Positions 1 to 7,763 of a stretch of 64,000 nt of DNA are shown piece after piece. The notes under the pieces are model-generated. The model saw only the letters and a program-made list of their open reading frames with translations. It was not told the origin of the DNA and made no database searches. This stretch comes from Massilia niastensis DSM 21313 (GTDB lineage Bacteria; Pseudomonadota; Gammaproteobacteria; Burkholderiales; Burkholderiaceae_D), in assembly GCF_000382345.1 (NCBI RefSeq), contig NZ_KB908111.1, positions 1-64,000 on the forward strand, in the 5' to 3' direction. Position numbers and translations under genes: made by a program. Each line of letters opens with the position of its first letter. The first letter of the stretch is position 1.

Positions 1-772
1 ATCGGCATGTGATCAACGGAATACTTTGGCGTTTGCGCACAGGAGCGCCCTGGCGCGACATACCTGCCCGCTACGGGCCTTGGCAAACCTGCTATGACCG
101 GTTTGTTCGCTGGTCGCGCGACGGCACTTGGCAACGCCTGCTCAAGGTGATGCAAGCAGCAGCCGAGCAAGCCGGTCTGATTGATTGGGATGGCGCTGCA
201 CTCGATGCCACGCATATCAAGGCGCACCGCAGCGCGGCTGGGGCACGAAAGAAACTTCCGCCATCCGAAAAAAGGGGGCCATAGCTGACGAGTGGTTGGG
301 CCGCTCACGCGGCGGCATCACCAGCAAGATCCACTTGTGTGTTGATGGGCACGGTTTGCCTTTGTCCATCGTGATCACGGCCGGACAATGCAGCGATGCG
401 GCCCAGATTGAAGCGGTGCTCGATGCGATCTGCGTGCCACGTTGTGGCAGGGGACGTCCGCGCAAACGCCCATCGAGCTTGCGCGTGGATCGGGCCTATG
501 GAGCTCGGCACTACCGGCGACAAATTCAATGCCGTCACATACGCTGTGTTTGTCCGGAGCGCCTCGATGCGCAGAAAAGCCGGCTCCGCAAAGGTCGCCG
601 TGGCGGCGCGCCGCCGCGTTTTGATGCCGACGCCTACAAAGGCCGCAATGTCGTCGAGCGCGCCATCAACCGCCTGAAGGACTTCCGTGCTGTCGCAACA
701 CGCTATGACAAGCGCGGCTATAACTACTTAGCCGCAGTCATGGTCGCAACAATTATGTTGTGGCTCCTATGA
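1..772 (+). CDS. IS5-family transposase, two-frame, 5' partial
   Basis: Cut-and-paste DDE transposase. The upstream frame (open from the window edge to a TAG at 282-284) has the N-terminal half with [15 protein letters not shown] and [10 protein letters not shown], the first catalytic Asp. The downstream frame (to 772) has VDRAYG (second Asp) and [13 protein letters not shown] (the Glu). The frames are joined by a -1 shift at the A6G5 run at 268-278, as in IS427-group elements, where frameshifting makes the full protein. All three acidic residues are present, so the enzyme may be active. The N-terminal residues lie outside the window. A sequencing or decay frameshift in the homopolymer cannot be excluded. 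Confidence 0.8.
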
Positions 773-789
773 GGTCAGTCAGACAGACC
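1..789 (+). mobile_element. IS5-family (IS427-like) insertion sequence, right part; left end outside window
   Basis: The element is cut by the window start. It carries a two-frame DDE transposase, and its right end lies just beyond the transposase stop. The likely terminal repeat, read inward from the right end, begins GGTCTGTCTGAC and abuts the tetranucleotide CTAG at 790-793, a plausible duplicated target. The left terminal repeat and the second CTAG would lie before position 1 and cannot be checked here. The boundary at 789 is inferred from where the neighbouring lipoprotein gene resumes. Confidence 0.7.
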
Positions 790-1341
790 CTAGCGCCGGA
801 TCACCCCGCCGGCCGTGCTGACGCGGTCGCCGCTGCGAAACCCGGGCGCGCTGTCCTGGGTGACGACCTGGGTGCTGCCGTCGTCCATGCGCAAGGTGAT
901 GCGGTAGACCTCGCTGGAAGGCGAACTGCCGGTGGCGCCGGCCGCGCCGCTGCTACCGATCGCCGAACTGGCCGAACCGGCCGAGCTGCTCGCGCCGGCA
1001 GCCTGGCTGGGGACGATCTCGATCGACTGGACCGTGCTGTTGGGAACGGCGTTGCCGGCTGCGCCAAAGGTGCGGCCATCCTCGACGGGGGTAGTGGTTT
1101 CCGGGCTGCCCGAACTTCCGGTCCCCATCGTGCCCGAACTGCCGGAAGCGTCCGTGCCGCCGGGCTTGCCCGCGGCCCCGGACCCCGTTGCCGACTGGCC
1201 AGCGCTGCCGCTCGCGCCGTGCGACATGCCGCCGCCCGCGCTGTCCGCAGCCTGGTCGCCGCTGGTGGCGGCGCAGCCGGACAGCCCGAGGGCCAGCGCC
1301 AGCAGGCCCGCCAGGGCCAGGTTCTGGTGTTGTTGCTTCAT
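790..1341 (-). CDS. SlyB-like Gly/Ser-rich outer-membrane lipoprotein
   Basis: A 183-aa predicted lipoprotein. A type II signal peptide ends in the lipobox LGLSGC near residue 22. About 110 residues of low-complexity Gly/Ser/Ala/Thr sequence follow. The conserved C-terminal segment (YRITLRMDDGSTQVVTQD, then a GDRV motif) resembles the C-terminus of SlyB/Pcp-type outer-membrane lipoproteins, which are thought to stabilise the envelope. GAGGAG stands just upstream of the ATG. The usual glycine-zipper part of SlyB is replaced by the low-complexity linker. The stop codon TAG lies in the CTAG that borders the insertion sequence, so the insertion left the reading frame complete or nearly so. Precise function is unknown. 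Confidence 0.7.
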   Translation of the reverse strand: MKQQHQNLALAGLLALALGLSGCAATSGDQAADSAGGGMSHGASGSAGQSATGSGAAGKPGGTDASGSSGTMGTGSSGSPETTTPVEDGRTFGAAGNAVPNSTVQSIEIVPSQAAGASSSAGSASSAIGSSGAAGATGSSPSSEVYRITLRMDDGSTQVVTQDSAPGFRSGDRVSTAGGVIRR

Positions 1342-1506
1342 GTTCTACTCCTCTTTCGATATGGATAGTCGGAGAGTGGGTGCGCGGAATGCAGCGCACC
1401 ACACTGTCAAGAGGCGGGAACAGGGCGTGTGTTCCAGCTGACCCGGGCTGAACAGGACTGGATCAAGGAGAAGAAAAAGCTGCCGAACTTCAGGCAGGTA
1501 CTGCCG

Positions 1507-1908
1507 TCATTGCTGCCTTGCCGGGACGGCCCGGAACGCCAGCAGGGCCAGCAGGAACGACGTCGTCGTGGCCGCGGTGACATCCACCAGCCAGTCGCGC
1601 ACATCGCCGGAGCGGTAGGGCAGGAAACTCTGCACCAGCTCATCGGCGGCGCCCATCAGCGCGATCGCCAGCACCGCTTTCAGCGCACGTGAGGCAACAC
1701 TGCCGCTGCTCCCGAGGAACCACAGCAGGGTCAGGAAGGAATAGGTCATGCCATGCAGCACGACGCCCGAGGCAAATTTACCGGCTTCGGCACGTGCACC
1801 AGGGATCGAGCCAGTGATCACGATGCCGGCGAACAAGGCCAGGGCAACCGTACGCAGGGCAAGACGGTATCTCGGTTCAAGGGACAGCAGCGAGATCAGG
1901 GCAGGCAT
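1507..1908 (-). CDS. VanZ-like membrane protein
   Basis: A 133-aa integral membrane protein with about four hydrophobic segments. It contains the VanZ-family signature around ALMGAADELVQSFLPYRSGDVRDWLVDV: an Asp-Glu-x-x-Gln motif followed by an R-x-x-D-x-x-D loop. VanZ itself gives low-level teicoplanin resistance, but most chromosomal VanZ-like proteins have no known role, so no resistance should be inferred. It stands alone, on the same strand as the lipoprotein gene downstream but about 165 bp from it. Confidence 0.75.
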   Translation of the reverse strand: MPALISLLSLEPRYRLALRTVALALFAGIVITGSIPGARAEAGKFASGVVLHGMTYSFLTLLWFLGSSGSVASRALKAVLAIALMGAADELVQSFLPYRSGDVRDWLVDVTAATTTSFLLALLAFRAVPARQQ

Positions 1909-1981
1909 GGCAGGTAATGAAAGTTAAAAAAACACTAACAATACCATGCCATCCGATCCTTTGCTTACACGCTTGTTGCTG

Positions 1982-2302
1982 TCAGATAGTGAGAGCTGGT
2001 TCGCCGTCGGCGTAGTGAGCGTCAAAACAGCTCGCGCAGTCGGCGCAGAACAAGTGGGCCATGCGCACGCTATGCTGTCGCAGGACCAGTTTCAGGTGGG
2101 TTTGCTGGCATTTCGGGCAGACTTCCCGCACGCTACCGAAGGTCAGCAGGTTGAGGGGCTCCACGTCGCCGTCGATGTCGTCGACAACGGCATGCGGATT
2201 CAGTTCGCTGAGAACAAGGTCTCCAGCCTCATTGTGCCGCCGGCCGGGCTCGGGTTGATGACTGGGCGGATGCGATACAGTTCGAAGTACACGTAAACTC
2301 AT
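1982..2302 (-). CDS. Small protein with two CxxC pairs (zinc-ribbon-like)
   Basis: A 106-aa protein I do not recognise. The second half has two cysteine pairs, CPKC and CADC, about 27 residues apart. This spacing suits a zinc ribbon or a similar metal site. There is no signal peptide or membrane segment. The start was placed at the ATG at 2302 because GGGAG lies 7 bases upstream; a longer in-frame start at 2335 has no such site. The first 40 residues are Pro/His-rich and look less like folded protein than the cysteine half, so a frameshift near the start is possible. Confidence 0.5.
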   Translation of the reverse strand: MSLRVLRTVSHPPSHQPEPGRRHNEAGDLVLSELNPHAVVDDIDGDVEPLNLLTFGSVREVCPKCQQTHLKLVLRQHSVRMAHLFCADCASCFDAHYADGEPALTI

Positions 2303-2443
2303 AGGACAGGCTCCCGTAATCGTCTCGTTGTACACAACTCCTGCTCCAGCTCAGGAAAAAGGAGTGCGAACTTCATGATAGCCAAACTGGCGCTGGCTGC
2401 AAGCTCTACCGCGACTTTTTCTGGCTGTGTTGCTAACACGCAG

Positions 2444-2473
2444 AAAAAAATGCCCACCAGAATCTGGCGGGCA
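2444..2473 (-). terminator. Rho-independent terminator of the candidate small RNA
   Basis: On the minus strand the stem has arms TGCCC/GGGCA and CCAG/CTGG around a 3-base loop, with one mismatch, followed by a run of seven Ts. It acts on leftward transcripts. No leftward protein gene ends just upstream of it. Confidence 0.75.
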
Positions 2474-2577
2474 CAACCCAAGATCAGGGCCAAGAGACGC
2501 GAAATCGGTTGGTGTGCTGCGCCCCAAGCGCACCACACCTGCTGCAATCACGCATATCGGTTGCGTGTATCGCAGGT
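2444..2577 (-). ncRNA. Candidate structured small RNA (~134 nt) with own terminator
   Basis: Read on the minus strand there is a TATACT -10 box (2584-2589). It is followed by a 13-bp stem with one bulge and a G-U pair (2542-2575), then a second hairpin with GTGTG/CACAC and TGCGC/GCGCA arms (2512-2538). Last comes a terminator hairpin (2451-2473) running straight into seven Ts (complement of 2444-2450). No protein-coding frame explains these structures. The -35 region is weak. I do not recognise the RNA as 6S, tmRNA or 4.5S RNA. Confidence 0.55.
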
Positions 2578-2583
2578 GAATCA

Positions 2584-2589
2584 AGTATA
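2584..2589 (-). promoter_or_regulatory. -10 box (TATACT) of the candidate small RNA
   Basis: TATACT on the minus strand, about 7 bases before the first stem of the candidate small RNA. No good -35 hexamer is seen 16-18 bases upstream, so the promoter is weak or activator-dependent. Confidence 0.4.
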
Positions 2590-2676
2590 GGATGGGATTG
2601 TGACTTGGCCATGACAGGGCGCAAGGACGTGAAGCGCCCTGGGAACCCTGTCGCATGGGATCGAGCGCCTGCGGCA

Positions 2677-2873
2677 TTCAGGGTCAGGTCTGTCATTCGG
2701 ACAGCGATCGAGCACCTTTGCTCCATCTCACAATGCTGCTTTGTTTATCCCAAACTCGCCAATGCTCAGCTCACCATGTCGGAAAGAGCAAAGAATCCTC
2801 AGCATTCGTGAAACCGTTCTGAGATTTCGCAAGGGTTGTGCGTCCATGTCCGAATGACAGACCTGACCCTGAA
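2677..2873. repeat. 27-bp perfect inverted repeat pair (REPIN/MITE-like)
   Basis: The arms 2677-2703 and 2847-2873 are exact reverse complements, each containing GGTCAGGTCTGTCATTCGG. They enclose about 143 bp of comparatively AT-rich DNA with no convincing gene. Each arm can also fold a short TGTC/GACA hairpin, as REP sequences do. The arrangement fits a REPIN (two inverted REPs) or a small non-autonomous element. No RAYT transposase is in the window. Confidence 0.7.
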
Positions 2874-2875
2874 AC

Positions 2876-2903
2876 AAAAAAAAGCCCGCTTTGTGCGGGC
2901 TTA
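2876..2903 (-). terminator. Terminator of the SDR gene
   Basis: On the minus strand the hairpin AGCCCGC/GCGGGCT has a 5-base loop and is followed by eight Ts. It lies about 130 bases after the SDR stop codon. The rightward side has only a weak T-rich stretch, so it works best for leftward transcription. Confidence 0.8.
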
Positions 2904-3033
2904 AAACTATTTTCTTGGAGGAGAATAGTGGAGACAGATGCATTATGTTGCGTCGCGAAATATATGTCCAATTTGCAATTCAGATACCGGACATGCGTTT
3001 CATCAATATCTCCACCCTGTCCCTCGTCGCGCA

Positions 3034-3798
3034 TCAGTCGCGCACCGGCACCGTATAGTTGAGCGCCATGCGTCCGCCGTCGGCGTACAGCGTCTGGCCG
3101 GTCATGTAGGAGGCGTCGTCGCTGGCCAGGAAGGCGGCGATGGCGGCGATTTCCTCGGGTTCCCCGCAACGGCCCAGCGGCGTGCGCGACAGGATCGTAT
3201 GGCGCGCTTCCGGGCTGCCGAGCACGGCCTGCTTGGCCAGTTCGGTGAGGATGGTGCCGGGGCCGATCGCATTCACGCGGATGCCGTACTGGGCCAGGCC
3301 GATCGCGGCGACGCGGGTCAGCTGGTTGACGCCGCCCTTCGACACGACGTAGGGCACCTGGTTCGGGATCGTCAGTTCGGCATTGACGCTCGACATGTTG
3401 ATGATGCAGCCGCTGCCGCGCTTGACCATGGTGCGCGCCACGGCCTGGCTGCACAGGAACATCGATTTCAGGTTGATGCGCAGGACGCGGTCGAAGTCTT
3501 CCTCGGCCAGGTCGAGGAAGTCGGCGGCGTGGGTGACGCCGGCATTGTTGACCAGGATATCGATCTGTCCGAAGGCGTCCAGGGTCGCCTGCACCATCGC
3601 GTCGACCTCGGCCTTCCGGCTGACGTCGGCGCGGAAGAAGCGCGCCGCCTCGCCGAGGCCGGCGGCGGCCTGCTCGCCCTCCGGCTTGAGGTCGACGAGC
3701 ATCACGCGGGCGCCTTCACGCACCAGGCGCTGGGCACAGGCAAGGCCGATGCCCTGGCTGGCGCCGGTAACGATGGCAATCTTCTGGGCTAGTTTCAT
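3034..3798 (-). CDS. Short-chain dehydrogenase/reductase (classical SDR)
   Basis: A cytoplasmic 254-aa NAD(P)-dependent oxidoreductase of usual SDR length. It has the cofactor motif TGASQGIG (residues 11-18), NNAG (84-87) and the catalytic Ser137-Tyr150-Lys154 set. An Asp at the end of the second beta strand (VDLK) suggests NAD(H) rather than NADP(H). The C-terminal DDASYMTGQTLYADGG is typical of FabG-like and sugar or alcohol SDRs. The substrate cannot be told from the sequence. It is monocistronic, with its own terminator downstream and no functional partner nearby. Confidence 0.85.
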   Translation of the reverse strand: MKLAQKIAIVTGASQGIGLACAQRLVREGARVMLVDLKPEGEQAAAGLGEAARFFRADVSRKAEVDAMVQATLDAFGQIDILVNNAGVTHAADFLDLAEEDFDRVLRINLKSMFLCSQAVARTMVKRGSGCIINMSSVNAELTIPNQVPYVVSKGGVNQLTRVAAIGLAQYGIRVNAIGPGTILTELAKQAVLGSPEARHTILSRTPLGRCGEPEEIAAIAAFLASDDASYMTGQTLYADGGRMALNYTVPVRD

Positions 3799-3940
3799 GG
3801 CAGGCTTTCATAGGGGCGGAAGGCTGCCATTCTATCAACAGCCGGGCAAGCTGCGTCGGCGGATTATCTTCGGAGGTGAAAGCGCCATCCTGGCCGATTC
3901 CCTGCGCTGACTCTGGCGCGACTGAGGGCGGTTCAGCCCT

Positions 3941-4639
3941 TCACGCAGGCCTGGCGCCGCGCAGGGCCTCGAGCTGGGTGCGCAGGCTCTCGATCTCGTG
4001 CGCGAACTCGTTGCGCGCGGTGACGGCGCCGACCAGCTCCATCTCGGCGGCCAGGCGCGCATCCGATTCCGCCGCCGACGCCGCCACGTTGCGTTCGAGC
4101 TGGGCGCGCAGGTCGGTCAGCTGGCGGTCCTTGCCTTCGATGGCCAGCTGGTCCTTCGCCTTGCCGACCAGGGCCTCGGTGGCGATCTGGCGGGCGTCGC
4201 GCAGTTCGATCGTCAGGCGCTCGATCTCGGCGGAGCGCTCGGCGACCGCCTTCGCGGCCTGGTGCCGCTCCGTCTCGAGCCGTTCGCCCGAGGCGAGCAG
4301 GGCTTCCATGTCGCTCTCGGAATCGGCCAGCGCCTCGCGCACGGGGGCGCTGGTTTCCTGCGCGACCTGCTGGACCCAGCTGTTCAGGGCGGCGATGAGC
4401 GACTCCGGGATGTCCAGCTGCGGCGCCGCGGCCTGGCCGGCGCGCCAGGCCGCCAGGTGCTGGTGGATGGCGCCGGGCGAGCCTGCGCCCAGCAGCTCGC
4501 GCACGGCCTCGATGGTGACGCGGGCGCCCTCGTCCCGCAGGCTGGCGGCGGCCGCCGCGACCTCGTCGAAGCTCACGCCCGCGCTTGCCGAATCCGTCTC
4601 CAGGGGCGACGGGATGGTGTGGTGTTCTGCATGATTCAT
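3941..4639 (-). CDS. KfrA-like DNA-binding coiled-coil protein
   Basis: A 232-aa protein with an N-terminal helical DNA-binding domain of the KfrA type (about residues 20-110: SFDEVAAAAASLRDEG, then VRELLGAGSPGAIHQHL) and a long heptad-rich coiled coil to the C-terminus, rich in Glu, Ala, Arg and Gln. KfrA proteins are mostly plasmid-encoded. They bind their own promoter and form filaments that help plasmid stability. Chromosomal copies in Burkholderiales are usually single genes of unknown role. No plasmid partition genes or origin lie nearby. Function here is inferred from architecture alone. Confidence 0.75.
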   Translation of the reverse strand: MNHAEHHTIPSPLETDSASAGVSFDEVAAAAASLRDEGARVTIEAVRELLGAGSPGAIHQHLAAWRAGQAAAPQLDIPESLIAALNSWVQQVAQETSAPVREALADSESDMEALLASGERLETERHQAAKAVAERSAEIERLTIELRDARQIATEALVGKAKDQLAIEGKDRQLTDLRAQLERNVAASAAESDARLAAEMELVGAVTARNEFAHEIESLRTQLEALRGARPA

Positions 4640-4883
4640 TGTGCACGTCCCTGGTGTTAAGTAACAGAAAGATTTCCTGCGGGCATTATCTCATCCAGGC
4701 GGCCAGATTTGAACCGTGTATTGACGTTCGCCGCGCTGCCGGCGCTGGTGCAAGTCCCCCCACTGGTGATGGGAGACAGCGCCATCCCGAGGCAGGACAC
4801 TGTGCACTGGCCTGGGAACGACTTTCCAGGCTCGTTGCGCGCAGCGCCGCCGCGCAGCTGCCTCATTCCACACGGAGCGCACC

Positions 4884-5633
4884 ATGAAGACACTGAAGAT
4901 GCTGATGCTGGCGGGCGCCTGCCTGTCGGCGGGCAGCCAGGCCCAGTCGCTTGGCGATTTCCTGAAGTCCAGCGCGACCGAAGCGGCCCGCAAGGTCGTG
5001 TCGGGCAAGCTCGAACAGGCGCTCACCGGCGCCGTCGGACAGGCGGCCGGAGCGGCCGCCCCGCAGGCGGCCGAGGCGGACCAGCCCGCCGCCGCCACGC
5101 CCGATCCGGGCGCGCCGGCCGCAGCCAGGGCGCCGGCCCTCCCGGGCGGCTGCAAGCGGATGAAGGGCGCCAACCTGATGGTCGGCCCCCGCCCCGAATC
5201 CTTCCAGCCGGCCAGCCTGTGGCCGGAAAATACGGCATGCCCGGTGGGCAGCTTCATGGACCTGAAGTTCGAACAGGCCAGGGCGGCCAAGACCGCGTTC
5301 CGCGAGGCGAGCAAGATCCGCTGCAACGACTGCGAAGGCGGCTATGCCTTCGACGCCTGGGGCGGCCGTTCATTGGTCAGAAGCGGCGACTATTCGAAGG
5401 AATTCCCCAAGCTGCTGGCCGCCCTGAAGGAAGGAGAAAGCGTGGGATGGAAGGGCAACAAGTACCACGTGTCGATCACCGCCACCGGCGCGCATCCGAT
5501 CGGCGACACGCCGTGCAGGCAGCTCCATTACGTGCTCAAGGACGCCGGCAGGACGGTGTCCGAATACGACGGCATGGTTTGCCAGTACAAGGGCTACTAC
5601 GCAGCGAATCCGTCCTGGAACGAGGTCCTGTAG
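4884..5633 (+). CDS. Secreted protein of unknown function with cysteine-rich C-terminal half
   Basis: A 249-aa exported protein. A signal peptide (MKTLKMLMLAGACLSAGSQA) ends at an AxA-like site near residue 21. An Ala/Pro-rich linker (about 50-85) follows, then a folded domain holding six cysteines (CKRM, ACP, IRCNDC, TPCRQ, VCQY), which probably form periplasmic disulfides. The end of the protein (TPCRQLHYVLKD, then GMVCQYKGYY) resembles the tail seen in 17-kDa surface-antigen-like proteins. I cannot give a function. It sits alone between two oppositely oriented genes. Confidence 0.65.
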   Translation: MKTLKMLMLAGACLSAGSQAQSLGDFLKSSATEAARKVVSGKLEQALTGAVGQAAGAAAPQAAEADQPAAATPDPGAPAAARAPALPGGCKRMKGANLMVGPRPESFQPASLWPENTACPVGSFMDLKFEQARAAKTAFREASKIRCNDCEGGYAFDAWGGRSLVRSGDYSKEFPKLLAALKEGESVGWKGNKYHVSITATGAHPIGDTPCRQLHYVLKDAGRTVSEYDGMVCQYKGYYAANPSWNEVL

Positions 5634-5652
5634 GAGCGCTGCGCAAGCCGGT

Positions 5653-6168
5653 TCACAGCATCACGGGATGGTCGGGCAGCTCGTTCGGACGCTCGCCCTC
5701 GGCCGGGAAATGCTGGCGCAGCAGGGCGTTGACCTGTTCGATGGCGGCCAGGGTCGACTCGTGGAAGCGGCCCTGGCGGAAGCCGTCGGTCATGGTACGG
5801 CACACCGCCTGCCAGGTCGCGCTGTCGATCCTGCGGTCGATGCCGCGGTCGGCCACGATGTCGACCTTGTGCTCGGCCAGGTTCACGTAGATCAGCACCC
5901 CGCAATTGTCCTCGGTGTCCCACACGCCGTAGTCGGCGAACAGGGCCAGGGCGCGCTGGCGGTTGGTCACGCCGTCCCAGGCCGCGTCGAAGGGCAGGCC
6001 TTTCTCGACGATCAGCCGCACCTCGCCGCGGTGGGTGCGTTCGCCGGCGTCGATCGCCTGGGCGATGGCGCCCAGGGTCTCGTCGGGAAAGGCGCGGCGC
6101 GCTTCGGCCGCGCTGCTGTTCAGGTGGCGCCATGCGCGCCGGATGCGTTGTCCCATCGATTGCCTCAT
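5653..6168 (-). CDS. TPM-domain protein, short form
   Basis: A 171-aa TPM (YgcG/Psb32-like) domain protein without a signal peptide or membrane segment. The TPM core (HRGEVRLIVEKGLP to YVNLAEHKVDIVADRGID) fills most of the chain. It is the third gene of a lemA-TPM-TPM operon: its ATG overlaps the stop of the preceding TPM gene by one base. LemA/TPM operons are common in proteobacteria and are linked to the envelope, with no proven enzymatic activity. The domain probably acts as a partner of the membrane-anchored TPM protein encoded just before it. Confidence 0.85.
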   Translation of the reverse strand: MRQSMGQRIRRAWRHLNSSAAEARRAFPDETLGAIAQAIDAGERTHRGEVRLIVEKGLPFDAAWDGVTNRQRALALFADYGVWDTEDNCGVLIYVNLAEHKVDIVADRGIDRRIDSATWQAVCRTMTDGFRQGRFHESTLAAIEQVNALLRQHFPAEGERPNELPDHPVML

Positions 6169-7004
6169 TACCAGTCTCCCGAGGCGCCGCCGCCGTCGAA
6201 ACTCCCGCCGCCGCCGGAGAATCCGCCGCCGCCAAAGCCGCCGCCGCCGCTGCTGAAACCGCCTCCGCCGCCGCGATTCATGTTGCCGATGATGTTGCCG
6301 AGGATGAAGCCGGTCGTCGCGCCGCCCAGGCCGCTACTACGTCCCCAGCCGCCGCTCGACAGGCCGCCGCGACGGCGCGGCCGGAAGATCGAGCGCAGCA
6401 AGGTGATGCCGATGAGCATCACCAGGATGGCGAAGAAGGGGAAGCCGCCGTCGTCGGCCGGCGCCGCCTGGCGCTGCGGCTGCTGGGCCGGCGCCGGGAA
6501 GGCTTCCTGGTTGAGCAGGGTGGCGATGGCGCCGACGCCGGCGACCAGGCCTTCATAAAAGTGGTTCTGGCGGAAGTGCGGGGCGATCACGTCCTGCAGG
6601 ATGCGCTTGGACTGGGCGTCGGTCAGCACGCCCTGGACCCCGCGCCCGGCCTCGATGCGCAGGCGGCGCAGCGCACTCGGGTTGTCGCGCGCGACCAGCA
6701 GCAGGACGCCGTCGTCCACGCCCTTGCGGCCGAGCTTCCAGGCGTCGGTGACGCGGATGCCGTACTGCTCGATCGCTTCCGGCTCGGTGGACTTGACCAG
6801 CAGCACCGCGATCTGGCTGCCGGTCTTGGCCTCGTAGTCGGCCAGCACGGCTTCCAGGCGCTGGACCTGGGTGGCCTCGAGCATGCCGGCCTGGTCGATG
6901 ACGCGCGCGGTCAGCGGCGGCACTTCCTTGAGCTGCGCAAACGCCGGCACGGCCAGCGCCAGCGCGAGCGCCACGGTCCACAGGGTACGCAGCAGGCTCG
7001 GCAT
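6168..7004 (-). CDS. TPM-domain membrane protein (YgcG family)
   Basis: A 278-aa envelope protein. It has an N-terminal signal peptide (about residues 1-23, ending VPAFA), a periplasmic TPM domain (about 30-155), one transmembrane helix (FPFFAILVMLIGITLL, near 190) followed by RRRR, and a cytoplasmic or membrane-proximal tail of Gly/Ser/Phe repeats (GGGGFSSGGGG) ending in SGDW. This is the typical YgcG architecture. It is the middle gene of lemA-TPM-TPM, with 1 base after the lemA stop and a 1-base overlap with the next gene, so the three are surely co-transcribed. Confidence 0.9.
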   Translation of the reverse strand: MPSLLRTLWTVALALALAVPAFAQLKEVPPLTARVIDQAGMLEATQVQRLEAVLADYEAKTGSQIAVLLVKSTEPEAIEQYGIRVTDAWKLGRKGVDDGVLLLVARDNPSALRRLRIEAGRGVQGVLTDAQSKRILQDVIAPHFRQNHFYEGLVAGVGAIATLLNQEAFPAPAQQPQRQAAPADDGGFPFFAILVMLIGITLLRSIFRPRRRGGLSSGGWGRSSGLGGATTGFILGNIIGNMNRGGGGGFSSGGGGFGGGGFSGGGGSFDGGGASGDW

Positions 7005-7005
7005 C

Positions 7006-7617
7006 TTATTTGCCGAAGTCGACCGACGGTGCGGTCGAGATGGCTTTCTCGTTCTCGACGGTGAACGAAGGCTTGGTCTCGTAGCCGAACACCATTGCGG
7101 TCAGGTTGGTCGGGAACTTGCGCACCGTGATGTTGTAGTCCTGGACCGAGGCGATGTAGCGCTGGCGCGCGACCGTGATGCGGTTTTCCGTGCCTTCGAG
7201 CTGAGACTGCAGGTCGCGGAAACTGGTGTCGGCCTTCAGGTCGGGGTATTTTTCCGAGACCGCCATCAGGCGCGACAGGGCGCCGGACAGTTCGCCCTGG
7301 ACCTGCTGGAACTTCTGGAAGGCGGCAGGGTCGTTGAGGACTTCGGGCGTGATCTGGAAGCTGGTGGCGGCGGCGCGCGCACGGGTGACCGCTTCGAGCG
7401 TCTCGCGCTCATGCGCGGCATAGCCCTTGACGGTGTTGACCAGGTTGGGGATCAGGTCGGCACGGCGCTGGTACTGGTTCACGACTTCCCCCCAGGACGC
7501 CTTGGTCGCCTCGTCCTTGGTCTGGAACTCGTTGTAGCCGCAGCCGGACAGCAGCGTGCCGGCGAACACCGCTGCGGTAATGAGTCGGGCCAGGTGGGAA
7601 ATGAAGGAATGCGTCAT
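7006..7617 (-). CDS. lemA: LemA family lipoprotein
   Basis: A 203-aa LemA protein. Its N-terminal hydrophobic segment ends in a lipobox, LLSGC, and the conserved helical LemA domain follows ([49 protein letters not shown]), with the late IASVQDYN and [13 protein letters not shown] motifs. The start at 7617 was chosen because the upstream in-frame ATG at 7635 adds only six unrelated residues. LemA proteins are membrane-anchored helical bundles of unknown biochemical role. This is the first gene of the operon with two TPM genes. Confidence 0.9.
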   Translation of the reverse strand: MTHSFISHLARLITAAVFAGTLLSGCGYNEFQTKDEATKASWGEVVNQYQRRADLIPNLVNTVKGYAAHERETLEAVTRARAAATSFQITPEVLNDPAAFQKFQQVQGELSGALSRLMAVSEKYPDLKADTSFRDLQSQLEGTENRITVARQRYIASVQDYNITVRKFPTNLTAMVFGYETKPSFTVENEKAISTAPSVDFGK

Positions 7618-7720
7618 GGTCGATTGTCCGTACAAGTTGTCGAATGGTTAAAATATACCTGAATCCAACACCGGTTGGCGCATCCGGTGGACGAACATGC
7701 CGACAGGGGCGGCTGCCGGG

Positions 7721-7726
7721 TACAAT
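7721..7726 (+). promoter_or_regulatory. -10 box for pyrF
   Basis: TACAAT lies 37 bases before the pyrF start codon. The -35 region is poorly matched. The assignment rests on position and the -10 match only. Confidence 0.4.
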
Positions 7727-7763
7727 AATGGGTTTGCATTTTCAAAGATACAAGGGGCCCGAC

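Larger units (their letters stand above)
2303..3033. other. 731-bp stretch without a protein gene
   Basis: Between the zinc-ribbon-like protein and the SDR gene no convincing coding sequence was found. It holds, left to right, the candidate small RNA (about 2444-2577), the REPIN-like inverted repeat (2677-2873) and the SDR terminator (2876-2903). The rest (2303-2440 and 2904-3033) shows nothing clear. Confidence 0.6.

Noticed and set aside
1507-1908. VanZ-like gene as an antibiotic resistance gene.
   Set aside because: Only the fold is shared; no glycopeptide resistance genes are nearby and chromosomal VanZ-like proteins are common.
2375-2590. Open frame starting MIAKLALAAS with a lipobox-like TFSGC.
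   Set aside because: It runs through the candidate RNA hairpins and terminator; the rest of the chain is basic with no lipoprotein or entericidin pattern.
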